A DNA stretch of 64,000 bases from Clostridiaceae bacterium Marseille-Q4145 (GCA_018223365.1 JAGTTP010000002.1:1009501-1073500), one strand, 5' to 3'; counted from the stretch's first letter, positions 27,788-36,911 are shown. The notes: generated by a model not told the origin, from the letters alone. Numbers and translations: made by a program.

Positions 27788-28615
27788 TTATACAGATTTC
27801 TGCAGTTTTCTGGAAACGCCCTCTCCTACCAGACTGATGGAAATACCGGTCAGTGCCAGCATGATACCGGGAAATGCTGCAATCCACCATGCCGTCATGA
27901 TGAAGGATTTTCCTTCTGATATGATGGCTCCCCATTCCGGTGTCGGAGTAGGAACTCCAAGACCTAAGAAACTCAAAGATGCTCCCATCAGCATACAGAG
28001 CATGATATCGGAGATCGCATAAACAAACGCACTGTTAACGACATTCGGAAGAATATGACGGAAAATAACTCTCCGGTTGGAGTACCCCAGTGTCTTTGCT
28101 GCTGATACATACTCACTGTTTTTTACCACCAGGACTTCACTTCGCACCAACTTGGCATATTCTCTCCAGCCTACCAGCCAGATGGCAATAAACAGATTCT
28201 TTACGCCGGATCCTAAGATTGCCACAATGGCAATGACCAGGACCATCAGCGGAAAGGCAGTAAAAATATCAAGAATTCTCATAATCAGTGCATCAATTTT
28301 TCCTCCGAAATAGCCGGAGAACAATCCTACCATGGTGCCGCATACAGCAGGAATCAACATGGCGAAAATACCAATTTCCAGATCCAGTCTTGCACTGTAT
28401 ACTACTCTGGAGAATACATCTCTTCCCAGGTTGTCGGTACCAAACCAGTGTAATGCGGACGGCTTTTGAAGAAGTTCATTCATATTCTGCCCGATAGGAT
28501 CATAATGGGTAAACAGCTGCGGCACCAGTGCCATCAGCAGAATTACTCCCAGAAATACTGCTGCAATCCAGAACAGCGCCGACTGCTTTTTTAATAATTC
28601 TTTCATCTTCGGCAC
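27788..28615 (-). CDS. Oligopeptide ABC transporter permease (DppC-like)
   Basis: Inner-membrane permease of the BPD_transp family, 275 residues with about six membrane helices and an N-terminal OppC_N segment (GQNMNELLQKPSALHWFGTD followed by GRDVFSR). The EAA loop, which contacts the ATPases, is recognisable around VSAAKTLGYSNRRVIFRHILPN. It pairs with the DppB-like permease 7 bases upstream. Confidence 0.92.
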   Translation of the reverse strand: MPKMKELLKKQSALFWIAAVFLGVILLMALVPQLFTHYDPIGQNMNELLQKPSALHWFGTDNLGRDVFSRVVYSARLDLEIGIFAMLIPAVCGTMVGLFSGYFGGKIDALIMRILDIFTAFPLMVLVIAIVAILGSGVKNLFIAIWLVGWREYAKLVRSEVLVVKNSEYVSAAKTLGYSNRRVIFRHILPNVVNSAFVYAISDIMLCMLMGASLSFLGLGVPTPTPEWGAIISEGKSFIMTAWWIAAFPGIMLALTGISISLVGEGVSRKLQKSV

Positions 28616-28622
28616 CCCTTTT

Positions 28623-29564
28623 CTAATCCAGTTTGACTCTCGGATCCAGCAGAGAGTAGGAAATATCTGTAATCAGGTTCATAACCAGCACAATAATGCT
28701 GAATAAAAATACAGTTCCCTGAACTACGGTATAGTCTCTGGACAGAATCGCATTCAGGAGAAGCTGACCCAGTCCCGGAAGGACGAAGACACTCTCAATG
28801 ACAATACTGCCTGCCAGCATATAGGTCATCCTCATCGCTAACAATGTAACCGTTGAGACCAATACATTCCGGATAATATAGCTGTTCCGGATCCGGCTTG
28901 GAGAGAGTCCTTTGCTGTATGCAAAATCCACATAATCCATCTTCAGAACTTCGATCACATTTCCGCGGATGTTACGAAGAACCAGTGCCGAGGTTCCAAG
29001 GGCTCCTGTGAAAGCCGGAAGTACAAGAGAACGAATATGCTCCGGCACCGTATTTCCCCAGCCGCCTACCGGGAACCATGCCAGCTTCATTCCGAATACC
29101 AGAAGCAGCAGAAGGCCGATGAGAAATTCCGGTACCGAAATAAAGGTCAGGGAACAGGAATCAATAAAGCTTCCGATCTTGCTGTTGTGTTTGACACCGG
29201 AAATATAACCCAGAGGGAAACTGATCAGAACAGAAAACAGTGCCGTCATCAATGTCAGAGAAACAGTAATCACTGCTTTCTGCCGAAACAAATCTGACAC
29301 CGGACTTTTCAGGGTCAATGAATTTCCAAAATTAAAGGTAAGACATTGCTTCAAAAACAGAAAATACTGCACATAAAGCGGTTCTGAAAGACCAAGCTTC
29401 GTTCTCATGGCTTCAATGACTTCATCACTGGCACGATTTCCTACCAGCAGCAGTGCCGGATCACCCGGAATCAGCCGCATACCGAAGAAAATAATCAGTG
29501 TGATAATCAGCAGAACCGGAATCATCTGCAGTATTCTCTTAATAATATAAGTTAGCTCTTCCAT
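28623..29564 (-). CDS. Oligopeptide ABC transporter permease (DppB-like)
   Basis: Second permease of the importer, 313 residues with about six membrane helices. The N terminus (YIIKRILQMIPVLLIITLII) and RLIPGDPA are typical of DppB/OppB, and the EAA loop is around DFAYSKGLSPSRIRNSYIIRN. It is separated from the binding-protein gene by 85 bases that hold an imperfect GC-rich hairpin (about 29599-29627). Confidence 0.92.
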   Translation of the reverse strand: MEELTYIIKRILQMIPVLLIITLIIFFGMRLIPGDPALLLVGNRASDEVIEAMRTKLGLSEPLYVQYFLFLKQCLTFNFGNSLTLKSPVSDLFRQKAVITVSLTLMTALFSVLISFPLGYISGVKHNSKIGSFIDSCSLTFISVPEFLIGLLLLLVFGMKLAWFPVGGWGNTVPEHIRSLVLPAFTGALGTSALVLRNIRGNVIEVLKMDYVDFAYSKGLSPSRIRNSYIIRNVLVSTVTLLAMRMTYMLAGSIVIESVFVLPGLGQLLLNAILSRDYTVVQGTVFLFSIIVLVMNLITDISYSLLDPRVKLD

Positions 29565-29598
29565 ACTATCTGCGGTTCCTTCCTGTCATTTCGTTAAC

Positions 29599-29627
29599 AG
29601 AGGGGAGAGAATTCACTCCCTCCCCCT
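29599..29627 (-). other. Imperfect GC-rich hairpin between binding protein and permease genes
   Basis: The minus strand reads GGGAGGGAG, an EcoRI-like centre, then CTCTCCCCTC. Such hairpins often protect the message of the abundant binding protein or partly stop transcription. No T run follows, so it is not a clear terminator. Confidence 0.3.
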
Positions 29628-29649
29628 GCCTTTTCCTCTTTTTAAAAGC

Positions 29650-31254
29650 TTACTCTGCTTTATCAAGATTCTTGAAATTATAGATTCCAAGAGGAGTCTG
29701 TGCTGCTCCGGTGATCTTATCAGTTGCTATAAAAGTGTAGGGTGTATAGATCAGCGGAATAACCGGAACGGCATCTGCCACGATCTTCTGCATCTCACCG
29801 TAATCTGCAAGTCTTGCAGCTTCGTCCATCTCAGAATTTGCTTTCTTGCAGTATTCCTCAGCCTTTGCCTGGTCTTCATCATTCCAGTAGCTTCTCCAGC
29901 AATTTGCCTGGTCTTTGATACACCACAGCCCTGCCAGCTCAGAGGTATCGGTCATATCACTGGTCATGTAACTGATAAATACATCATAATTTCCGTCTTT
30001 CCAGTTCTGTCTTGCAGTTGCAAGGTCGATCTGCTGGATATCAAGGGTAACACCAATCTCTGCCCATTCGGTCTGCAGCATGGTTGCCACCTGCAGGAAT
30101 GCACTGTCACCGCTTCCTACTTCAACCGTCAGATCCATGCCATCTGCATATCCGGCTTCTGCCATCAGTCCCTTTGCAGTCTCTACATCAAGACTGGTGG
30201 TCGGCAGATCTGCTGCATAATGCGGTGCAGACGGAGAAAGGAAGGTATTGGCCGGCTCACCATAACCGAAGTATACGGCTTTGTTAATGGCATCTTTATC
30301 TGTTGCCAGCTCCAGAGCCTGTCTTACTCTCTTATCAGAAAGTTTCTCACTCTGGCAGTTCAGAATGACAAATTTTACATCTGTAGAATCAAACAGAGAT
30401 ACATTCAGGCCACCGACCGCTTTCAGCTCATCGATCCTGCTGTATGGAATCTGAGTTGCAATATCGATCTGTCCACTCTCCAGCTGCATGATTCTGGTAT
30501 TGTCGTCTGCGACTACGGTCATATCGATCTCATCTACCTTCGGGCAACCCTCTTCCCAATAATAATCATTTTTCGTGAAGACCATCTTCTCACCCTTGTC
30601 CCACTCGGATAATACATAAGGACCTGTTCCGACAGGAGCTGATGAAATGCCTTCCTCTCCAACCTCTTCACAGTAAGCTTCCGGCATAATTCCAGAACTG
30701 AACATAGCCAGAACGGAAAGGAAAGAAGGAGAAGCTTCTGTCAGTGTGATCTTCAGCTGATTGTCTCCTGCATCTTCCATAGATGCAATCATATCCAGCA
30801 TACCGATCCACGGTCCGTCCGTATCTTTTGCACGGGTCAGGCTGTAAATACAGTCTTCTATGGTCACATCCTCGCCATTGGAGAATTTAATGCCGTCGCG
30901 GATATGGAATACATATTCCAGACCATCATCGGAAACGGTCCAGGTATCTGCCACCGCCGGAATAATCTCTTTTCCATCATCGGAAGTACCTACCAGACCT
31001 TCCACAATCATGTTCAGAATCCAGATGTCGCAGTTGTCTGCGGTCATAACCGGATCAAGATTGCTGGAGTCCAGATCTCTTGCCATGGTGACAACTTTTC
31101 CACCGGCGGAAGCGGTATCTGTTGACACAGATTCCGCAGCACTTGCGGTGTCAGCTGATGCATCCGTACTTTCTGTGCTTCCTGAGCTTCCACATCCGGT
31201 CATCATCATTGCTGCTGCCATGAACAGCGCCATCCATCTTGTCTTTCTTCTCAT
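29650..31254 (-). CDS. Peptide ABC transporter substrate-binding lipoprotein (SBP family 5)
   Basis: Outer-face receptor that delivers peptides to the DppBC-like permeases. The 534-residue protein begins with a lipoprotein signal (AAAMMMTGC, lipid cysteine about residue 21), a Ser/Asp/Ala-rich linker, then the family 5 fold with DGKEIIPAVADTW, YVFHIRDGIKFSNGE and SAPVGTGPYVL segments. GGAGG precedes the ATG. Its ribosome site comes directly after a terminator-like hairpin (31281-31322) that resembles the one before the D-amino-acid aminotransferase gene. The ligand is unknown; context points to small peptides or 5-oxoproline/D-glutamate compounds. Confidence 0.92.
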   Translation of the reverse strand: MRRKTRWMALFMAAAMMMTGCGSSGSTESTDASADTASAAESVSTDTASAGGKVVTMARDLDSSNLDPVMTADNCDIWILNMIVEGLVGTSDDGKEIIPAVADTWTVSDDGLEYVFHIRDGIKFSNGEDVTIEDCIYSLTRAKDTDGPWIGMLDMIASMEDAGDNQLKITLTEASPSFLSVLAMFSSGIMPEAYCEEVGEEGISSAPVGTGPYVLSEWDKGEKMVFTKNDYYWEEGCPKVDEIDMTVVADDNTRIMQLESGQIDIATQIPYSRIDELKAVGGLNVSLFDSTDVKFVILNCQSEKLSDKRVRQALELATDKDAINKAVYFGYGEPANTFLSPSAPHYAADLPTTSLDVETAKGLMAEAGYADGMDLTVEVGSGDSAFLQVATMLQTEWAEIGVTLDIQQIDLATARQNWKDGNYDVFISYMTSDMTDTSELAGLWCIKDQANCWRSYWNDEDQAKAEEYCKKANSEMDEAARLADYGEMQKIVADAVPVIPLIYTPYTFIATDKITGAAQTPLGIYNFKNLDKAE

Positions 31255-31280
31255 AATATTCCTCCTCGTCTTTCTGTTAT

Positions 31281-31322
31281 AAAAAAACGACAGTATTTTC
31301 TTTTATGAAAACACCATCGTTT
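31281..31322 (-). promoter_or_regulatory. Terminator-type leader hairpin before the peptide-binding protein gene
   Basis: On the minus strand AAACGATGGTGTTTTC pairs with GAAAATACTGTCGTTT over 16 positions (with several G-U pairs) and is followed by seven T. It starts 12 bases after the kinase-like gene and ends about 26 bases before the binding-protein start. The 5' arm matches the hairpin at 36912-36956 in 15 of 16 bases. It could act as an attenuator or as a partial terminator that sets the amount of readthrough. Confidence 0.75.
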
Positions 31323-31334
31323 CTCTCAGATAAA

Positions 31335-31949
31335 TTATGCAGTTGTCTCGGACTCTCCGAAATGCTTTCTTACGATATCCGCTACCATCTGTGCCGTTCC
31401 TTCTACTCCGAAAAAACTGCTGTCGATCATCAGATTCCGATTGTTCAGATCAGACGGATAGTAATTGGTATATTTCTTATGATACTTCCGTCTGGCCTTA
31501 TCGACCTCCATGATCATTTTTATAGCCACATCCTCTTCCATGCCAAGCTGTGTCACACAGTTCTCGATTCGTTTTTCAAAGGGGGCATAGATATAAATAT
31601 TGAAACAATTCTTAAAATCACTTAACACATATTCTGCACATCGTCCTACAATCACACAGGACTCTTTTGCCGCCAGTTTTCTGATAATCTCAGATTGTAC
31701 CCGAAAAATCTCGTCCTGCTTCTCAGAAGAAAATTTTCCAAGGGGAGACTTCATTCTGGCATAAATGCCACCTTTGCTTTCCTCATTTTTACTGACTACG
31801 GAAAGCGGCAGTTCCATCTGCCGTGCCGTCTCCTCTACAATATCCCTGTCATAGAATTCCACATTCAGAAGCTCCGACAGCCGTCTTGCAATCGGACGTC
31901 CCATGCTTCCAAATTCACGGGTAATCGTCACAATAAATTTTTCACTCAT
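31335..31949 (-). CDS. Cytidylate kinase-like family protein
   Basis: P-loop protein of the AAA_26/cytidylate-kinase-like family; the substrate is not known for this family. The 204-residue protein opens with the family's VTITREFGSMGRPIARRLSE segment, then FYDRDIVEETA, CVIVGRCAEY, APFEKRIENC and a C-terminal LMIDSS motif. The phosphate loop GSMGRPIA lacks the lysine of the classical GxxxxGK loop, as is usual here. The start overlaps the DUF4392 gene stop by ATGA, so it is co-translated with the D-glutamate/5-oxoproline genes. Whether it phosphorylates a metabolite of that pathway is open. Confidence 0.8.
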   Translation of the reverse strand: MSEKFIVTITREFGSMGRPIARRLSELLNVEFYDRDIVEETARQMELPLSVVSKNEESKGGIYARMKSPLGKFSSEKQDEIFRVQSEIIRKLAAKESCVIVGRCAEYVLSDFKNCFNIYIYAPFEKRIENCVTQLGMEEDVAIKMIMEVDKARRKYHKKYTNYYPSDLNNRNLMIDSSFFGVEGTAQMVADIVRKHFGESETTA

Positions 31950-32779
31950 GCAATGGCCTCCGCCAAGGAATCAAGAATTTCTTTTTCCACTGTCATGTCA
32001 AATCCGTCCACGCCCATCTTCTTCTCTTTGAGAACGCCATCCACACTGCCTATCTCCAGTGTAGCTGCCAGATAAGGCTCTGCTTCTTCATAGGTAAAGA
32101 GTACTTCTTCCCCTGACAGTTTCTGAAGCCATGCAGTCAGTGCATAAGCGCCCCAGTTGGACGTGGTTGCAATGATCAGGTCATCCACCGGTACTACGCA
32201 TGGGTTCAGCTCCAGTTTCTCGGAAATAATATCTTTTACATTGCCCATGCCGATCTCATTACCACCGTCTCCCACACCAATGGTCGGAATGTTCTTTTCC
32301 GGTGCCCGTTCAAAGAGATGGTCAATGGCTGCTGTCTCGCTGGTAATGCTGACACCACGCATATTGGCATATTCATGCTCAGCGTTCTCACCGCAGCGTT
32401 CAATAGAGATCATATACACTGGATTATATTTATCCAGAATATCTTCATAGACCTGCTCATCTGCCGCAATGTCCACATACTCTACATCCAGCTGTTTCAG
32501 TTCAAAAAATCCCTTGCAGTATTTATCCGTGACAACGACCGAATGAAATCCCAGCTGGTTAAGGGCCTCCGCTACGGCAACGGTGCCAAGAGGGCCATCC
32601 GTTTCTGCATAACCAGCCACATAGAATCCAGTGGTCAGAAGAACGGTTCCACGCTCTGCGTGAAGAAGCTTTTCTGCTGCGGTCCTGCAATAGCCATCTT
32701 TCAGATACTTTTTCAGAATATTCATTCCTCTTTTAGAATAACGAAGCACTACGTCTTCCGGTGTTAATTTACTCATCAT
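31946..32779 (-). CDS. DUF4392 / D-glutamate cyclase-like C-terminal domain protein
   Basis: Stand-alone version of the domain that forms the C-terminal half of mammalian DGLUCY, which converts D-glutamate to 5-oxo-D-proline. The 277-residue protein shows LLTTGFYVAGYAETDGPLG, ISIERCGENAEHEYANMRG, IGVGDGGNEIGMGN and TSNWGAYAL, all strongly conserved-looking glycine-rich turns. A second gene two positions upstream encodes the DUF1445 domain, the counterpart of the N-terminal half. The start overlaps the pxpA stop (ATGA). Together these suggest a two-subunit glutamate cyclase; biochemical direction in vivo is inference. Confidence 0.85.
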   Translation of the reverse strand: MMSKLTPEDVVLRYSKRGMNILKKYLKDGYCRTAAEKLLHAERGTVLLTTGFYVAGYAETDGPLGTVAVAEALNQLGFHSVVVTDKYCKGFFELKQLDVEYVDIAADEQVYEDILDKYNPVYMISIERCGENAEHEYANMRGVSITSETAAIDHLFERAPEKNIPTIGVGDGGNEIGMGNVKDIISEKLELNPCVVPVDDLIIATTSNWGAYALTAWLQKLSGEEVLFTYEEAEPYLAATLEIGSVDGVLKEKKMGVDGFDMTVEKEILDSLAEAIA

Positions 32780-33555
32780 GACTCTCCCACAATAACTTCT
32801 TTCATCGGTGCAATCACTACACCTGCTTTTTCCAGTTCCGAACGGATCTTCTGAACAAACAAGAGTGCCTTCTGTCCGTCTCCGTGAACACAGATGGAAT
32901 CTGCCTGTACCTCTATCTTTTTACCGGTAATCGCGGTAACCGTTCCCTTTTGTACCATCTCCAGTACTCTTGCTACCGCTTCCTCTTCATCGGTAATCAT
33001 GGCACCTTCCTGAGATCTTGGTACTAAGGTTCCATCTTCCATGTAAGCACGGTCTGCAAATACCTCACCGGCAGTCTTCAGTCCCAGTGCCTTTGCAGCT
33101 TTCACCATTTTGCCGCTTCCAGGTCCCAGAAGAATGAGATCCGGATTCACAGCCTTGATTCCTCTGCAGATGGCCTCTGCCAGTTTATCATCCTTCTCTG
33201 CCATATTATACATGGCTCCATGGGGTTTTACATGCTGCATGGCAATTCCATTCGCCCGGCAGAATGCTTCCAGCGCACTGATCTGATACATAACAATGTC
33301 TGTCACTTCTGCCGGCGCAACCTTCATGTTTCTCCGCCCGAATCCCACCAGATCCTGATAACCCGGATGAGCACCTGTTGCCACACCGCTCTCTGCTGCC
33401 ATCTTCACCGTTCTGCTCATGATCACCGGATCAGATGCGTGGAATCCGCAGGCAATATTTGCCGATGTAATGAGCGGAAGAATCTGCTCATCCATCCCCA
33501 GTTTATAATTTCCAAAGCTTTCACCAAGGTCACAGTTTAAATCTACTTTTTTCAT
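32776..33555 (-). CDS. pxpA: 5-oxoprolinase subunit PxpA (LamB/YcsF)
   Basis: Subunit of the ATP-dependent bacterial 5-oxoprolinase PxpABC, which opens 5-oxoproline (pyroglutamate) to glutamate. The ATG at 33555, eight bases after AGGAAG, is preferred over an in-frame GTG at 33564. The 259-residue protein shows the family signatures VDLNCDLGESFG, ANIACGFHASDP, GAHPGYQDLVGFGRR, VKPHGAMYN and EVFADRAYMEDGTLVPRS. The other two subunits are encoded upstream with the DUF1445 gene between, an order related to that of the B. subtilis ycsI-kipI-kipA region. Confidence 0.95.
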   Translation of the reverse strand: MKKVDLNCDLGESFGNYKLGMDEQILPLITSANIACGFHASDPVIMSRTVKMAAESGVATGAHPGYQDLVGFGRRNMKVAPAEVTDIVMYQISALEAFCRANGIAMQHVKPHGAMYNMAEKDDKLAEAICRGIKAVNPDLILLGPGSGKMVKAAKALGLKTAGEVFADRAYMEDGTLVPRSQEGAMITDEEEAVARVLEMVQKGTVTAITGKKIEVQADSICVHGDGQKALLFVQKIRSELEKAGVVIAPMKEVIVGES

Positions 33556-33571
33556 CCTGCTCACTTCCTGC

Positions 33572-34357
33572 TCAGTATTTCAAATTGATATTTTTCACAT
33601 CGGTCACCAGCATATGACCCGGTGCATGGGTAATACAGAAATCCGGTTTGGAATCCATAATCACATTCTGCGGCGTCACTCCACAGGGCCAGAATACGGG
33701 AACCTCCCCTTCATGAATCGTCACCATATCACCGAAATCAGGATGCAGCAGATCGGTAATTCCGATCACTTCCGGTGCTCCGATATGAATCGGTGCTCCG
33801 TGAACCTTCGGCATATCTCCGGTGATCAGTACCGCTTTCGGAATCAGATCATGAGGAATCGGACGCATGCTCACCACCATATTTCCATGGAAAACACCTG
33901 CCGGTGCGCATGGGATATTGGTCTTATACATGGGAACGTTGCAGCCCTCCTCAATATGACGGACCGGAACTCCTGCTTCCAGAAGATCAGCTTCAAAAGA
34001 GAAACTGCAGCCGATCAGAAAGCTGACCAGATCCTCTCGCCAGAGATCCGACACATCCTGAAATTCTCCTTTCAGCTCGCCATGTTCATAGAGCCGGTAT
34101 TTCGGAATTTCTTTTGCAATATCACATCCCGGAGCAATGGTTTTCAGGTAGCGGTCTCCCACATCTCCTACTTCCAGAATCGGGCAGGATCTGGGATTTC
34201 TCTGGGTAAAGAGTAAAAAATCATAAGCATATTTTTTCGGAATAATAACCAGATTCGCCTGTGCATATCCGCCGCTCATGCCTGCCGTGGGTCCGGTAAT
34301 TTTTCCTTCTGAGATCAGCTTCCGGATCTCCTGTGGTTTCATATGATAATAATCCAT
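33572..34357 (-). CDS. DUF1445 / D-glutamate cyclase family protein (YcsI-like)
   Basis: Member of the family once called putative hydro-lyase, which forms the N-terminal part of mammalian D-glutamate cyclase. The ATG at 34357 shares one base with the pxpC stop (TAATG) and has AAAGGAG upstream; a GTG three codons earlier is less likely. The 261-residue protein has GPTAGMSGGYAQANLVI, NPRSCPILEVGDVG, FLIGCSFSFE, EEGCNVPMYKTNIPC and PGHMLVTD. B. subtilis ycsI lies with kipI/kipA in the same way. Likely to feed 5-oxoproline to, or draw it from, PxpABC. Confidence 0.88.
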   Translation of the reverse strand: MDYYHMKPQEIRKLISEGKITGPTAGMSGGYAQANLVIIPKKYAYDFLLFTQRNPRSCPILEVGDVGDRYLKTIAPGCDIAKEIPKYRLYEHGELKGEFQDVSDLWREDLVSFLIGCSFSFEADLLEAGVPVRHIEEGCNVPMYKTNIPCAPAGVFHGNMVVSMRPIPHDLIPKAVLITGDMPKVHGAPIHIGAPEVIGITDLLHPDFGDMVTIHEGEVPVFWPCGVTPQNVIMDSKPDFCITHAPGHMLVTDVKNINLKY

Positions 34358-35280
34358 TAAAAGCACTCCTTTTTCCGTTCTTTTCTGCTGATCTTCTGGG
34401 CTTCCTCCACCGACACTTTCCGAAATCGGATCCGGTCTCCCGGCTTACACTGGGCCACTTTCGGAAGATCTGCCTGGGTGACAGTTCCGATTTTGGCATA
34501 TCCACCGGTAGTCTGATGGTCTGCCATCAGGATAATCGGTTTTCCGCTGGATGGAATCTGAATAGAGCCAAAGACAATGCCGTCTGATACAATATCCGTT
34601 CCGCTTTTACTTTCCACTTCCGGTCCTTCCAGCCGATACCCCATCCGGTCGCAGGACTCCGTCACTTCATAGCTTTCCGAATAAAAATGATGAATGCCTG
34701 CTTCTGTAAAATATTCTTCCTGCGGTCCCGGCACCACAGATACCAACACTTCCTTCGGGTAATCCGGCACCGATACTTTCCGGTCTTTCACTTCATCCCA
34801 ACTATGTAATGCTTCTCCAATGGGAAGTTCGTCTCCCATCTGCAGTGCACGTCCTTCATGCCCTCCGATACCGCATTTCAGGTTCGTGGAATAACTGCCC
34901 ATCACTTTCGTCACTTCAAATCCGCCTGCCACAGCCAGATAGGTACGGCATCCGGTCTTTGCCATGCCAAGGTTCAGCACCCCGCCTGCAGGTACCTTCA
35001 CCGCCTGGTTCATGGCAATTGGTTTCTGATTCACCGTCGGCTGCATATCTGCACCGGTCAGCGCGATAACCGTATCCTCTTCAAATCTGCAGCTTCCGCC
35101 ATAAAGGGTCATCTCCAGCACCGCTGCTCCCTCTTCATTTCCGACCAGATAGTTTGCTTTCCGATAAGCCGCCGTATCCATCACTCCGGAACAGGTCATG
35201 CCGGATTTCTGGTACCCGAAACGTCCCAGATCCTGCACGGTGGTCAGCACACCCGGAATCACAACTTTCATTGTCTTCAT
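34357..35280 (-). CDS. pxpC: 5-oxoprolinase subunit PxpC (KipA-like, biotin-dependent carboxyltransferase fold)
   Basis: Subunit C of 5-oxoprolinase; its fold is that of allophanate hydrolase subunit 2 (AHS2). At 307 residues it is of normal length, with PGVLTTVQDLGRFGYQKSGM at the N terminus, ECTLYGG-like VLEMTLYGG, RTYLAVAGGF, VVPGPQEEYF and LMADHQTTGGYAKIGTV. AAAGGAGG precedes the ATG at 35280. It lies 14 bases downstream of pxpB and overlaps the DUF1445 start. Confidence 0.94.
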   Translation of the reverse strand: MKTMKVVIPGVLTTVQDLGRFGYQKSGMTCSGVMDTAAYRKANYLVGNEEGAAVLEMTLYGGSCRFEEDTVIALTGADMQPTVNQKPIAMNQAVKVPAGGVLNLGMAKTGCRTYLAVAGGFEVTKVMGSYSTNLKCGIGGHEGRALQMGDELPIGEALHSWDEVKDRKVSVPDYPKEVLVSVVPGPQEEYFTEAGIHHFYSESYEVTESCDRMGYRLEGPEVESKSGTDIVSDGIVFGSIQIPSSGKPIILMADHQTTGGYAKIGTVTQADLPKVAQCKPGDRIRFRKVSVEEAQKISRKERKKECF

Positions 35281-35294
35281 AGTGCTTTCCTCCT

Positions 35295-36008
35295 TTACTC
35301 CTCTGTGACTTCTATCTGATACTTGCCGTCCAGCACTGCCCGACGGATATCGTAGTAATCCATAATTGTAATGGGTACAAAACGAATATAATCTCCCGCC
35401 TGTACCAGAATTGGCTGTTCCCGGTTCGGGTCATACATGTCAATCGGGGTCTCTCCCATAAGCCGCCAGCCGCCCGGTGAATCCATAGGATAAATGCCTG
35501 TCTGGCTTCCGCCAATCCCTACAGCTCCCCTGCTGATCTTCAGTCTCGGCGACTTCAGACGCGGCACATGAATTCTCTCATCCAGTCCTCCAAGATAAGC
35601 AAATCCCGGAAGAAATCCAAGCATATAGACTTTATAATCCACAGAACTGTGAATGTCAATCATCTCTTTCCGATCCAGCCCTGTCAACTGTTCCATGTCT
35701 GCCAGATCCGGACCAAACCGAGCCCCATAACAGCATGGAATTTTCAAAATCCGCTTTTTCGTCTTCTGTTCTGTCTTCAGATTCCGGGCCAGTTCCTCGA
35801 TTTTATCTGCAGCTTCCCGATACGACAGCTGATAAGAATCATAATAGATCAGAAGCGACCGGAAGGTAGGAACCACCTCTCCAATTCCCGGAATCTGCTG
35901 TTCTTCTATTTTTGCAGCCAACGCATGTACCTGATCATTGACTGCCTCATCAATCCGGTCACCAAACTCCGCTACCAGAACCTGATCACCTGCTGCCATA
36001 AGTTTCAT
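35295..36008 (-). CDS. pxpB: 5-oxoprolinase subunit PxpB (KipI-like)
   Basis: Subunit B of 5-oxoprolinase, AHS1 fold. The ATG at 36008 follows AAAGGAG at ten bases; an in-frame GTG at 36029 overlaps that ribosome site. The 237-residue protein carries the signatures IPCCYGARFGPDL, MLGFLPGFAYLGGL, RISRG-like LKISRGAVGIGGSQTGIYP and SPGGWRLMGETP. In B. subtilis the relative KipI also inhibits kinase KinA, but sequence and neighbours here point to oxoprolinase activity. Confidence 0.94.
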   Translation of the reverse strand: MKLMAAGDQVLVAEFGDRIDEAVNDQVHALAAKIEEQQIPGIGEVVPTFRSLLIYYDSYQLSYREAADKIEELARNLKTEQKTKKRILKIPCCYGARFGPDLADMEQLTGLDRKEMIDIHSSVDYKVYMLGFLPGFAYLGGLDERIHVPRLKSPRLKISRGAVGIGGSQTGIYPMDSPGGWRLMGETPIDMYDPNREQPILVQAGDYIRFVPITIMDYYDIRRAVLDGKYQIEVTEE

Positions 36009-36038
36009 GATGAAAGAACTCCTTTCCACGGCCTGCTT

Positions 36039-36881
36039 TTATATTGCTGTAGCCTCTGTAAATTCGTCGATCAGTGCGGCCCGGATTTTTTCCAGAAGTT
36101 CCGGTGCCTTTCCGCCTACCGGTCTGCCGTCCAGTTCATTTGCATGGAGACATAGGTTACTGGAACTGGTCACCAGAACCTCATCTGCATTGTACATTTC
36201 ATCCAGCGTGTATGGAGTTTCACTTACCGGAATCTCCAGTTTCTTACACATCCGGATCAGATGAGCTCTTGCAATACCCGGAAGAATCAGATTATCGGTC
36301 GGTGCGGTAATCAGCTTGCCATCTTTTATAATATGGCAGTTGCTGTGGGCGCATTCTGTAACCCTTCCGCCCGGTCTGTAGAATACTGTTTCATCTGCTC
36401 CGGCTTTCTTAGCCTTCTCAGCTGCCATAACAGATGGGATCAGGTTCAGGGTTTTAATATTACAGTGGAAGAATCGGGTATCTTCCGTGCTGATCAGTTT
36501 GATGGGTTTCATTCCATCGGAAATCTCAGCCGGTTTCAGCATGATCCAGAGATTTCCAGGACCTTCTGTAAATACGTGATTCCGGATCCCGGTTCCTCTG
36601 GTCAGCTGATAATATACAAACAGATTACCCGTATCCATCTTATTTACCATTTCCTGAAGGAGATCTTTTAATTCCTGCTTGGTTACCGACATCTTCATAT
36701 CCAGAAGTCCGGCGCTGTTAAAGAATCGGTCGATATGCTCATCAATGGCAAAAATTTTATAATTTCGTGCAGGACCTGCATCATACACACCATCACCGAA
36801 CCAGCATACTCTGTCATTCATCGGGACTGTCATCTCATCCAGTTCACCAAATTTTCCATTGTAATACCCTAGTGTTTTCAT
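36039..36881 (-). CDS. dat: Class IV PLP aminotransferase, D-amino acid aminotransferase-like
   Basis: PLP enzyme likely to move amino groups between D-amino acids and 2-oxo acids, for example D-glutamate and 2-oxoglutarate. The ATG at 36881 is placed eight bases after GGAGGAG; an in-frame ATG at 36896 lies within that ribosome site. The 280-residue protein has the PLP lysine Lys143 in NIKTLNL, and RGTGIRNHVF, whose Arg100 and His102 match the carboxylate-binding residues of Bacillus D-amino acid aminotransferase rather than branched-chain enzymes. It is the first gene of the 5-oxoproline operon and is preceded by a promoter and a terminator-type leader hairpin. Confidence 0.85.
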   Translation of the reverse strand: MKTLGYYNGKFGELDEMTVPMNDRVCWFGDGVYDAGPARNYKIFAIDEHIDRFFNSAGLLDMKMSVTKQELKDLLQEMVNKMDTGNLFVYYQLTRGTGIRNHVFTEGPGNLWIMLKPAEISDGMKPIKLISTEDTRFFHCNIKTLNLIPSVMAAEKAKKAGADETVFYRPGGRVTECAHSNCHIIKDGKLITAPTDNLILPGIARAHLIRMCKKLEIPVSETPYTLDEMYNADEVLVTSSSNLCLHANELDGRPVGGKAPELLEKIRAALIDEFTEATAI

Positions 36882-36911
36882 AGCTATCTCCTCCATCGTT
36901 TTCGAACAAAT

